From contig CAYGSA010000051.1 in NCBI GenBank assembly GCA_964352375.1, positions 1 through 12,253 on the forward strand: a stretch of DNA of 12,253 nt, given 5' to 3'. The notes under the pieces were generated by a model, which did not search any database, was not told where the DNA came from, and was given only the letters and a program-made list of their open reading frames with translations. The stretch's first letter is position 1. Each line of letters starts with the position of its first letter. Made by a program: the position numbers and the translations under genes. Source of the DNA: UBA1672 sp964352375. GTDB taxonomy: Bacteria > Pseudomonadota > Alphaproteobacteria > Micavibrionales > Micavibrionaceae. This document shows positions 1 to 5,427 of this stretch, one piece after another.

Positions 1-1380
1 CTTGTGATGACGCCGCAATTGCAGCAGGCGATTAGTTTGTTGCAGATGAATAATATTGAGCTTTCGGAGTTTGTGGAGGAGGAGCTGGAGAAGAATCCTT
101 TGCTGGAGAAGGTCGAGAAGGTTGATGAACCCTCGCAGGCTGAGCAGGTGGAGGCGAAGGATGATGTTGATACGGCGTTTGATGAAAGCGGGTTTGATGC
201 GGGGTCATCTGCGGCGGATATTGGCTCTGGCGGGAATTCCAAGTTTGAAACAGCTGAGGATTCTTTTGAAAATCGGATGAGCGCGGAGAAAACTTTGCGC
301 GAGCATCTTGGTGAGCAATTGAATATGGCGTTTGCGGATGAACGCGATCGTATGATTGGCGCGTTTTTAGTTGATCGTCTTGATGAAAGTGGATATTTGC
401 GCGATGGTGCGGATGTGATTGCGGAGCGGCTTGGTTGTTCCGAGGAGCGTGCGGAGCGTATTATCGGGCGTCTTAAGCAGTTTGACCCGACGGGGGTTTT
501 TGCGGCTGATTTAACCGAATGTTTGGCTTTGCAGTTGGAGGAACGCGGTTTGCTCGATCAACCTATGCGGCATATGCTTGAGAATCTTCATTTGCTGGCG
601 GAGCATGATTTTAAAAAACTGGCGCAGCTTTGTGATGTGAATGAGACATATTTGCTGGATATGATCGCGGATATTAAAGGCCTTAATCCTAAACCAGCCG
701 GGGAGTTTGATCATTTCGTTGTGCAGACCGCTGTGCCTGATGTGTTGATGCGTAAATTGCCCACGAATTTAGGTGGTGGGTGGCGCGTGGAGCTGAATTC
801 CGAAACTTTGCCGCGTGTGTTGGTGAATCAGGACTATTATACGCAGGTTTCGAAGACGTCTAAGAAGGAAGATCGCGACTATGTGACAGGGCGGATGCAT
901 TCTGCGAATTGGCTGGTGAAAGCGCTGGATCAGCGGGCGCAGACGATTTTGAAAGTCTCGGCGGAGATTATCGAGAAGCAGGATGCGTTTTTTAATTATG
1001 GGATTGAGTTTTTGCAGCCCCTTACGCTTAAGGATATTGCGGAAGAGATTGGCATGCATGAAAGCACAGTTAGTCGCGTGACGACGAATAAATATATAGG
1101 TACGCCGCGTGGTTTGTTTGAGCTTAAGTTCTTTTTCTCGACGGCGCTTGTGTCTTCGACGGGGGCGTCGCATTCGGCAGAGGCGATCAAGGCACGGATA
1201 AAAAGTTTGATTGACGCGGAAGAGGTGACCAAGGTTTTGTCAGATGATAAAATAGTGGATATACTGAAAGCAGAGGGCATTGATCTGGCCAGAAGAACAG
1301 TTGCGAAATATCGTGAGGCCATGCATATTGGCTCTTCTGTTCAGCGGCGCAAGCAAAAGAAGAATATGGCGCGCGGATAA
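1..1380 (+). CDS. rpoN: RNA polymerase sigma-54 factor RpoN, 5' end missing
   Basis: Sigma-54 directs RNA polymerase to -24/-12 promoters and needs ATP-driven activators to open them. The reading frame is already open at base 1. Visible residues 2-7 (VMTPQL) belong to the conserved glutamine-rich region I, which normally begins some 15 residues into the protein, so only the extreme N-terminus is absent. An acidic region II follows (about residues 38-60), then the core-binding region. A helix-turn-helix lies near 341-370 (LTLKDIAEEIGMHESTVSRV). The invariant RpoN box ARRTVAKYRE, which reads the -24 element, is at visible residues 430-439 (bases 1288-1317). With 459 visible residues the length is normal for the family. 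The hibernation factor gene starts 43 bases after the stop, the usual alphaproteobacterial arrangement. An internal ATG at position 7 is available but is not a plausible start, because it would delete part of region I. Confidence 0.97.
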   Translation, partial: LVMTPQLQQAISLLQMNNIELSEFVEEELEKNPLLEKVEKVDEPSQAEQVEAKDDVDTAFDESGFDAGSSAADIGSGGNSKFETAEDSFENRMSAEKTLREHLGEQLNMAFADERDRMIGAFLVDRLDESGYLRDGADVIAERLGCSEERAERIIGRLKQFDPTGVFAADLTECLALQLEERGLLDQPMRHMLENLHLLAEHDFKKLAQLCDVNETYLLDMIADIKGLNPKPAGEFDHFVVQTAVPDVLMRKLPTNLGGGWRVELNSETLPRVLVNQDYYTQVSKTSKKEDRDYVTGRMHSANWLVKALDQRAQTILKVSAEIIEKQDAFFNYGIEFLQPLTLKDIAEEIGMHESTVSRVTTNKYIGTPRGLFELKFFFSTALVSSTGASHSAEAIKARIKSLIDAEEVTKVLSDDKIVDILKAEGIDLARRTVAKYREAMHIGSSVQRRKQKKNMARG

Positions 1381-1410
1381 AAATAAGTTTATAATTTACA
1401 CTTAACAAAA

Positions 1411-1415
1411 AAGGA
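1411..1415 (+). promoter_or_regulatory. Ribosome binding site of hpf
   Basis: AAGGA lies 8 bases before the ATG at 1424. It overlaps an upstream in-frame ATG at 1415, which it therefore cannot serve, and this decides the start in favour of 1424. Confidence 0.6.
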
Positions 1416-1423
1416 TGAAGCCC

Positions 1424-2013
1424 ATGGAAATGACGGTTCAAGGAAAACAAATGGATGTTGGTGATGCGTTGAAGGAGCATGTTGAAGGGAAAATTTCTGA
1501 TCTTGATCAGAAATATTTTCAACATACTACAGATGCGACAGTGACATTTACCAAAGAGGGGCACGGTAAGGGGATGTTCAAAGTGCATATCTCTTTTCAT
1601 GTTGGCAAGAATATTCAAGTTGTGACTGAGGCGATGGAGCCAGACCCTTATGCGGCGTTTGATGTTGCGTCAGAGAAAGCGGCAAAGCGTTTGCGTCGGT
1701 ATAAGAGGCGTTTGAGAGATCATCATAATCGCAGTGAGAAAACTCCTGAGGCGGAATTGGAGAAGGCACGTGCTTACACTTTGGCGCAAGAGGCACAGGA
1801 GGCTCCTGAGCAGGACAATGATGACCATAAAGACCCTGCAATTATTGCAGAGATTCAGACGCATATTGAAAAGATGAGCGTTTCTGAGGCTGTGATGCGG
1901 ATGGAACTTGCGGATTTGAATGCATTGATGTTCCGTAATGCGGGGAATGACAAGATCAATATGGTTTATATGCGCAAAGATGGAAATGTTGGCTGGATTG
2001 AGCCGGACGATGC
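1424..2013 (+). CDS. hpf: Long-form ribosome hibernation promoting factor (HPF/RaiA), 3' end in assembly gap
   Basis: This protein binds the 30S subunit in stationary phase and, in its long form, pairs 70S ribosomes into inactive 100S dimers. It used to be called sigma-54 modulation protein because of its position next to rpoN. The N-terminal ribosome-binding domain spans about residues 1-105, beginning MEMTVQGKQMDVGDALKEHV and ending in a basic segment rich in KR. A charged linker of about 30 residues follows. The C-terminal dimerisation domain (from about 143) carries MSVSEAVMRMELADLNALMF and ends with the typical VYMRKDGNVGWIEPDD. Family members usually stop within a few residues of that last motif, so the gene is almost complete and its stop should lie just inside the run of N. 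The start at 1424 is preferred over 1415 because of the Shine-Dalgarno spacing. Confidence 0.95.
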
Positions 2014-2113
2014 NNNNNNNNNNNNNNNNNNNNNNNNNNNNNNNNNNNNNNNNNNNNNNNNNNNNNNNNNNNNNNNNNNNNNNNNNNNNNNNNNNNNNNN
2101 NNNNNNNNNNNNN
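2014..2113. other. Assembly gap of 100 N
   Basis: Exactly 100 N, the conventional filler for a gap of unknown true length. It hides the end of hpf and part of the hpf-ptsN spacer. Any open frame read through it is an artefact. Confidence 0.98.
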
Positions 2114-2128
2114 ACTAAAATCAATTAT

Positions 2129-2157
2129 TTGTGTGGTGTTCTTTATTCTTGTATTTT
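2129..2157 (+). promoter_or_regulatory. Possible promoter upstream of the ptsN-type gene
   Basis: TTGTGT (2129-2134) and TATTTT (2152-2157) are 17 bases apart in a T-rich stretch right after the gap. Matches to consensus are partial and such pairs arise easily in AT-rich DNA. The gene may instead be read from upstream of rpoN. Confidence 0.25.
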
Positions 2158-2207
2158 TATCTGGTGTTCTGTTTTTAAAGTATGTTACACAATGTCTACA
2201 TTACTTT

Positions 2208-2213
2208 AGGAGG
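2208..2213 (+). promoter_or_regulatory. Strong Shine-Dalgarno sequence with awkward spacing before the ptsN-type gene
   Basis: A perfect AGGAGG lies only 2 bases before an ATG at 2216 and 12 bases before the ATG at 2226. The 2216 ATG opens a 12-codon frame ending at 2254. Only the 2226 ATG is in the frame of the conserved protein. Neither spacing is ideal. Confidence 0.55.
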
Positions 2214-2225
2214 CCATGGAACAAA

Positions 2226-2693
2226 ATGGTACCGATAAAAAATCTTCGTTTTGATTGTTATCTCAATCGATTTAAAGCACAAAATCAAAAGCAGTTTACG
2301 GATGTTATTGCGCGTCAGATGACGAGCGTTTGTCATGCGGATAGAGATCAAATTTCAGAGTTGCTCAATGACAAGCTTGATCAATCTGAGCGTGTTTTTA
2401 TTGAGGGTGCAACTGTGATTGATGTTCAGTCTGAGCTTATTTCCGAGCCTGCCATGGTTCTTGGAACGTTACAGAAGCCTTTGAGTTTGCCGTTTGCGGG
2501 GAATACACCGTTTGATGTGGTTTCTGTTGTGCTTTCTACGCCTGAGTGTGGTTCAACGCATCTGCAAAAACTTTCCAAGGTTTCTCGTCTTTTGCGTGCC
2601 GAAGAGTTCTGCGCTAAGGTTCGCTCTTGTAGCAGCGAGGAGTCTATGGAGATTTTATTTATGCCTGCTCACAAACTTGTGAAGGTGGCATAG
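2226..2693 (+). CDS. ptsN: Degenerate PTS IIA (nitrogen-type) protein lacking the phospho-histidine
   Basis: The protein has 155 residues, the normal length for EIIA-Ntr, and follows rpoN and hpf as ptsN does in most proteobacteria. The fold is recognisable: an N-terminal strand and helix (residues 3-29), GNTPFDVVSVVLSTPECGSTHLQKLSKVSRLL in the centre, and a C-terminal helix region. EIIA-Ntr normally receives phosphate on the histidine of GVAIPH. Here the aligned segment is GATVID, so residue 66 is Asp (codon 2421-2423). The usual GSTGIG stretch before it is also replaced (QSERVF). The remaining histidines lie elsewhere (SVCHAD, STHLQK, MPAHKL). The protein therefore cannot be phosphorylated in the classical way and probably acts, if at all, through unphosphorylated-type or locked-state binding. 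The start at 2226 covers the whole domain. The in-frame region upstream is open and hydrophobic but has no better start. Confidence 0.8.
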   Translation: MVPIKNLRFDCYLNRFKAQNQKQFTDVIARQMTSVCHADRDQISELLNDKLDQSERVFIEGATVIDVQSELISEPAMVLGTLQKPLSLPFAGNTPFDVVSVVLSTPECGSTHLQKLSKVSRLLRAEEFCAKVRSCSSEESMEILFMPAHKLVKVA

Positions 2694-2695
2694 GT

Positions 2696-2938
2696 TTAAT
2701 GGACGATGACAGGTTCTAGATGTTCCTGTTTTGCCTTGATGAGCGCGTTTTCAATTGTATCAGCTTTATAGAGTTCCTGACCGTCTGCCGCGAAAATAAT
2801 ATGCCCTTTATTTTCAAGGTGTCTGATGTAAACGATTTGATGAAGGCCGAAATTCTTGAAGTCCTGAATAGAAAGATCTTTCAAAATCTTTTTAACTTTT
2901 AAGTGTGAGTCGAGAATTTCAGTATTTTTTTCGGTCAT
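2696..2938 (-). CDS. DUF1150 family small protein
   Basis: The protein has 80 residues. The second half, with IVYIRHLENKGHIIFAADG and the ending NALIKAKQEHLEPVIVH, matches the DUF1150 pattern known from alphaproteobacteria: a Tyr-containing strand, AADG, and a C-terminal LEPVxVH. Function is unknown. A ribosome site AGAAGG lies 9 bases upstream of the ATG. The gene sits 72 bases downstream of the Hsp20 gene on the same strand, a pairing that recurs in alphaproteobacteria and suggests a role linked to the chaperone or to stress. Its stop codon is only 2 bases from the stop of the convergent ptsN-type gene, leaving no room for a terminator between them. Confidence 0.8.
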   Translation of the reverse strand: MTEKNTEILDSHLKVKKILKDLSIQDFKNFGLHQIVYIRHLENKGHIIFAADGQELYKADTIENALIKAKQEHLEPVIVH

Positions 2939-3010
2939 GTGTATTGGCCTTCTTTTTTATTATTACAGTTACTATAAGACACTAAAATGGGTGCTTTTGT
3001 CAAAATTCAT

Positions 3011-3484
3011 TTACTCTTCAGTCTGCGAGCTATCCACATCAATTGCTTTTAGCTCTTTCTTTTGAGGTTTTTGCTGGTTTATTTTAATTTTAACGGCGTT
3101 TGACTCGGGGATTATACGTTCAAGATTTATATGAAGCAGACCGTTATCTATATCTGCTCCTGTAACTTCTATGCCGTCTGCAAGAACGAAGCTCCGCACG
3201 AATTGTCGTGTTGCGATGCCGCGGTGTATGTAGATGCGATCTTCCTTGTCGGCTTTACGTTTGCCGCGGATGGTGAGTTGGTTTTTATCGATCTCTACAT
3301 CTAGGTCGTTCATGGAAAATCCCGCAACAGCCAAAGTGATGCGCAGGCCATATTCGCCAGTTTGTTCAATATTATATGGGGGGTAAGTGTCTCCGCCGTT
3401 TTTGCGCAGGCGGTCGATTGTTTTTTCGAAATCATCAAAACCCAGAAAAAGCGGGCTGTCGAACAGTGATAGACGTGTGGTCAT
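3011..3484 (-). CDS. Hsp20 family small heat shock protein (IbpA-like)
   Basis: This is an ATP-independent holdase that binds unfolding proteins in large oligomers and passes them to DnaK/ClpB. At 157 residues it has the usual length. The N-terminal arm is short and Phe-rich (LSLFDSPLFLGFDDFEKTIDRL). The alpha-crystallin domain runs from about residue 38 to 133. It includes YNIEQTGEYGLRITLAVAGF, YIHRGIATRQFVRSFVLADG and the closing signature GADIDNGLLHINLER. An I-x-I anchor (IKI) follows in the C-terminal tail. These features are the class A IbpA/HspH type. A good ribosome site (AGAGGAG, 7 bases before the ATG) fixes the start. The DUF1150 gene follows and the zinc-finger gene precedes on the same strand, so partial cotranscription is likely. 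Confidence 0.95.
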   Translation of the reverse strand: MTTRLSLFDSPLFLGFDDFEKTIDRLRKNGGDTYPPYNIEQTGEYGLRITLAVAGFSMNDLDVEIDKNQLTIRGKRKADKEDRIYIHRGIATRQFVRSFVLADGIEVTGADIDNGLLHINLERIIPESNAVKIKINQQKPQKKELKAIDVDSSQTEE

Positions 3485-3552
3485 GTTTTAACTCCTCTTT
3501 AGATCATGAGCGAGATTTATTTTTTGGCCTGCTTTGCAGCACCAGTGATTAT

Positions 3553-3582
3553 AATTTACACTATTTTTAATGGAAATTTCAA
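3553..3582 (-). promoter_or_regulatory. Candidate promoter of the Hsp20 gene
   Basis: On the minus strand TTGAAA (3577-3582) and TAAATT (3553-3558) are 18 bases apart, about 70 bases before the Hsp20 ATG. The -35 reads CTTGAAA, which also fits the heat-shock sigma-32 -35 box, but no CCCCAT-type -10 is seen at the right distance. The -35 overlaps the stop codon of the upstream zinc-finger gene. Confidence 0.35.
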
Positions 3583-3752
3583 GTTTCTTTTACGAAAAGG
3601 CGGTCGCAATAGCCGCATTCGACCGTTTTTTGGTCTTCGAAAGCATACCAAACTTTTGGATGACCGAGCGCACCGCCACCACCATCGCATGATACACCAT
3701 CTGTATCGGCGGGGACTGAAATTATTTCTGGCTGATTATAGTTTGGCTTCAT
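3579..3752 (-). CDS. Zinc-finger (CHCC) protein resembling complex I subunit NDUFS6
   Basis: The protein has 57 residues. The core VSCDGGGGALGHPKVWYAF followed by ECGYCDRLFV contains the zinc ligands C22, H31, C46 and C49. It is nearly the same as the zinc-binding C-terminus of mitochondrial NDUFS6, an accessory subunit of NADH dehydrogenase that alphaproteobacteria such as Paracoccus share. A role in assembly or stability of complex I is therefore the best guess, from family knowledge rather than local context, since no nuo gene is present here. The ATG at 3752 is chosen because the product then has the typical short leader. A longer in-frame frame from 3812 reads an unlikely hydrophobic extension. 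No Shine-Dalgarno sequence precedes 3752, but a promoter ends 7 bases before it, suggesting a leaderless message. Confidence 0.85.
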   Translation of the reverse strand: MKPNYNQPEIISVPADTDGVSCDGGGGALGHPKVWYAFEDQKTVECGYCDRLFVKET

Positions 3753-3759
3753 GTTTATG

Positions 3760-3788
3760 ATTAAAGTCAAAATATTGTGTAAAGGCAA
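3760..3788 (-). promoter_or_regulatory. Candidate promoter giving a leaderless zinc-finger transcript
   Basis: On the minus strand TTGCCT (3783-3788) and TTTAAT (3760-3765, five of six matches to TATAAT) are exactly 17 bases apart. Seven bases separate the -10 from the ATG at 3752, so transcription should begin at or next to the start codon. This fits the absence of a ribosome site. Confidence 0.45.
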
Positions 3789-3834
3789 GAGGGTTCGTTG
3801 TTCAAGGTGCAAAAAATCCTGTAGGCTGGTGTGT

Positions 3835-4488
3835 ATGAAAAATGAAAATGGTAATGTTATTTTCTATATTTTAATTGCCGTGGGATTGCTTGCGGCTTTG
3901 TCCTATACGGTTGCGCGCAGTAGCCGGGGGACAGCCAATGTTTCGGCGGAGCAGATGAGCTTGTCGGCGTCGGAAGTTGTGCAGTTTACTAATAGTCTTA
4001 GTAATGCAGTGACGCAGCTGCGGCTTCGTGGGTGCACTGAGGCGGAAATTAGCTTTGATAATGTGGTTGATGCGGGCACCTATGATAATGCATTTGCGCC
4101 TGCGGATGAGAGCTGCGATGTTTTTGGGGTGAGCGGTGGTGGGCTTGGGTATAATCAGAACCTCTCGTATTTGATCACGTCGGGATATGTGATTACGGAT
4201 GTGGGGACGTCCGCGCCTGATTTGATTGTGGATGTGACAGTTTCTAAATCTGTGTGTGAGACGTTGAATGATTCGCTTGATCTTGATAATAGTGGCACTG
4301 AGGGGCCGCCGAGTGATGCAATGATCGGCGCGTTTGCGTTTGATGGGTCTTATGCGGCTATTGGTGGTGGTGCGAATGGGCAGGTTGATGATGCGCAATT
4401 TGTGGGCAAGCGTGCCGCGTGTCGTCATGATTCGGGTTCGGGGAGCTCGGCAGTGTTTAAGTATTATAAAGTTTTGATGGCGCGTTAG
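3835..4488 (+). CDS. Pilin-like, membrane-anchored secreted protein of unknown function
   Basis: The protein has 217 residues. A very short N-terminus (MKNENGN) is followed by one hydrophobic helix (about residues 8-27, VIFYILIAVGLLAALSYTVA) and then a long, Gly/Ser/Asp-rich, low-charge domain. This is the layout of pseudopilins: G6 could be a prepilin peptidase site, but the glutamate expected at mature position 5 is absent (tyrosine there). Four cysteines (67, 94, 141, 196) lie in the exported part and could form two disulfides. I recall similar N-termini in other alphaproteobacterial hypothetical proteins but cannot name a family. The start at 3835 is preferred over 3751 because it removes a Cys/Lys-rich extension overlapping the divergent zinc-finger gene. 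There is no clear ribosome site, and a weak TTGTTC...TAGGCT pair lies just upstream. No pilus assembly genes are visible nearby. Confidence 0.75.
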   Translation: MKNENGNVIFYILIAVGLLAALSYTVARSSRGTANVSAEQMSLSASEVVQFTNSLSNAVTQLRLRGCTEAEISFDNVVDAGTYDNAFAPADESCDVFGVSGGGLGYNQNLSYLITSGYVITDVGTSAPDLIVDVTVSKSVCETLNDSLDLDNSGTEGPPSDAMIGAFAFDGSYAAIGGGANGQVDDAQFVGKRAACRHDSGSGSSAVFKYYKVLMAR

Positions 4489-4592
4489 AGCTTCGATTAT
4501 TTCACCGTGGCGTTGTCAAATTTTGCCTTATGTATGCTTATACGCTTCGTTTTATTTGCCTAGCCACGATAAAATACTCTTTGCTCTATAAT

Positions 4593-5198
4593 TCAGGGTG
4601 CGGCAGGCGTGCTAAGATCGTTTTCGAGGTCATCAATGTGTGAGACTAAAGGGTGAATGACATGCCCTTCGATGAGTGTGATTGGTTTTAGGATGCCGAG
4701 TTCATCCGGAGGGCATATTTCCGGGGTGTAGGGTTGGATCAGGTATCTGAAGCTTATATCTAATTGTTCATTACCTGCCCAGTATCCTCTGTTGAAATGC
4801 AGTTCAGGTAAAGTTCTTTCAATATCTGGGTGATATGATGTTGAAATTTTTTTTAAATCATTTTCTGCTGCTGATGCGATAGGGTTGCTTGCACGCCAGT
4901 TTATATTTTTATTAGGATATGGTGAAATTGTCAGTAATGCTTCTGTTTCTATAAAACAACCTTCTTTTATACCTTCTGCGTTTTGCAGCCAGTCAAGAGG
5001 AAAAGCTTCTTCTATGACTGAGCGGGCTGAAAGTTCTGCAAACTCTTTAAGTTCCATATCAACGCCACGCTGCTTGGCAATTTCATCAAATTCGTCTTCT
5101 GAAGTGATTTCTTTTATTACACCTACGTATAACTGAAAGCAAATAGGATTTTTTGTGCTTAGTTGCTGTAATCTTTGCCTTCTTGTGTTCCAAGTCAT
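4593..5198 (-). CDS. Unrecognised protein, AT-rich orphan gene
   Basis: The protein has 201 residues and I recognise no family. There is no signal peptide or membrane helix, so it is probably cytoplasmic. The N-terminus is basic (MTWNTRRQRLQQL). The middle is acidic and helical (EDEFDEIAKQRGVDMELKEF, about residues 34-53). The second half is rich in Pro, Trp and Tyr with aromatic strand-like segments (HFNRGYWAGNEQLDISFRYL) and ends acidic (DDLENDLSTPAAP). Base composition is visibly more AT-rich than in cysS, folE or pyrC, which would suit recent acquisition. It stands alone, convergent with the pilin-like gene and with its back to a divergent promoter. There is no ribosome site, but the -10 of a strong promoter ends 6 bases before the ATG, supporting both the start and the reality of the gene. 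Confidence 0.7.
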   Translation of the reverse strand: MTWNTRRQRLQQLSTKNPICFQLYVGVIKEITSEDEFDEIAKQRGVDMELKEFAELSARSVIEEAFPLDWLQNAEGIKEGCFIETEALLTISPYPNKNINWRASNPIASAAENDLKKISTSYHPDIERTLPELHFNRGYWAGNEQLDISFRYLIQPYTPEICPPDELGILKPITLIEGHVIHPLVSHIDDLENDLSTPAAP

Positions 5199-5204
5199 GA
5201 CAGC

Positions 5205-5233
5205 ACCATAATTAGAATACGTAAACTTGTCAA
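5205..5233 (-). promoter_or_regulatory. Strong promoter, probably leaderless, of the orphan gene
   Basis: On the minus strand a perfect TTGACA (5228-5233) and TATGGT (5205-5210) are exactly 17 bases apart. Only 6 bases separate the -10 from the ATG at 5198, so the message should begin essentially at the start codon. Confidence 0.55.
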
Positions 5234-5245
5234 TTTTGTTAGCGC

Positions 5246-5274
5246 TTGACAGTGTTCTTTTTTTGTTCTATTTA
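5246..5274 (+). promoter_or_regulatory. Divergent promoter facing the small basic ORF
   Basis: A perfect TTGACA (5246-5251) is followed after 17 bases by TATTTA (5269-5274), and 6 bases later by ATG at 5281. It is back to back with the minus-strand promoter of the orphan gene; the two -35 boxes are 12 bases apart. The -10 is only a moderate match. Confidence 0.4.
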
Positions 5275-5280
5275 TTTGGT

Positions 5281-5427
5281 ATGCCTTTGTTCAAAAAAAA
5301 GATATCCCCCACCCCCTCCAAACTGAAAAACAGATTGAAGGATGTTGTAAATTTTATTGTAAAACAGTTACTTAAAGCGCTTATATTTTTTTCCAAATCG
5401 TTCCATTTGGGGTGTCTTCGATGGTGA
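5281..5427 (+). CDS. Possible leaderless small basic peptide, or part of a small RNA
   Basis: This is a 48-codon frame beginning MPLFKKKISPTPSK. It contains 9 Lys, 2 Arg and a single acidic residue. Residues 13-37 would form an amphipathic helix (for example KDVVNFIVKQLLKALIFF), a character seen in membrane-active peptides and some toxins. There is no ribosome site, but the ATG lies 6 bases after the -10 of a promoter with a perfect -35. The last 47 bases run antisense over the 3' end of cysS, whose coding constraint partly shapes the C-terminus. It could equally be a non-coding RNA or chance. I could not recognise any homologue. Confidence 0.3.
   Translation: MPLFKKKISPTPSKLKNRLKDVVNFIVKQLLKALIFFSKSFHLGCLRW

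Noticed and set aside
1390..1402. TATAATTTACACT, repeated exactly at 3550-3562
   Set aside because: A 13-base match is expected once or more by chance in a window of this size, and both copies lie in AT-rich spacers in opposite orientation to their nearest genes.
1415..2209. Open frame of 264 codons reading from hpf through the N run into the sequence beyond
   Set aside because: It exists only because N codons are translated as unknown. The HPF C-terminal motif shows that the protein ends at the edge of the gap.
2971..3003. Minus-strand TTGACA (2998-3003) and TATAGT (2971-2976) before the DUF1150 gene
   Set aside because: The hexamers are good but 21 bases apart, too far for a normal sigma-70 promoter. 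Transcription from the Hsp20 promoter is simpler.
4506..4568. Inverted CGTGGC / GCCACG between the pilin-like gene and the orphan gene
   Set aside because: Arms of 6 bases with a 51-base loop and no T tract on either side; not a credible terminator or operator.
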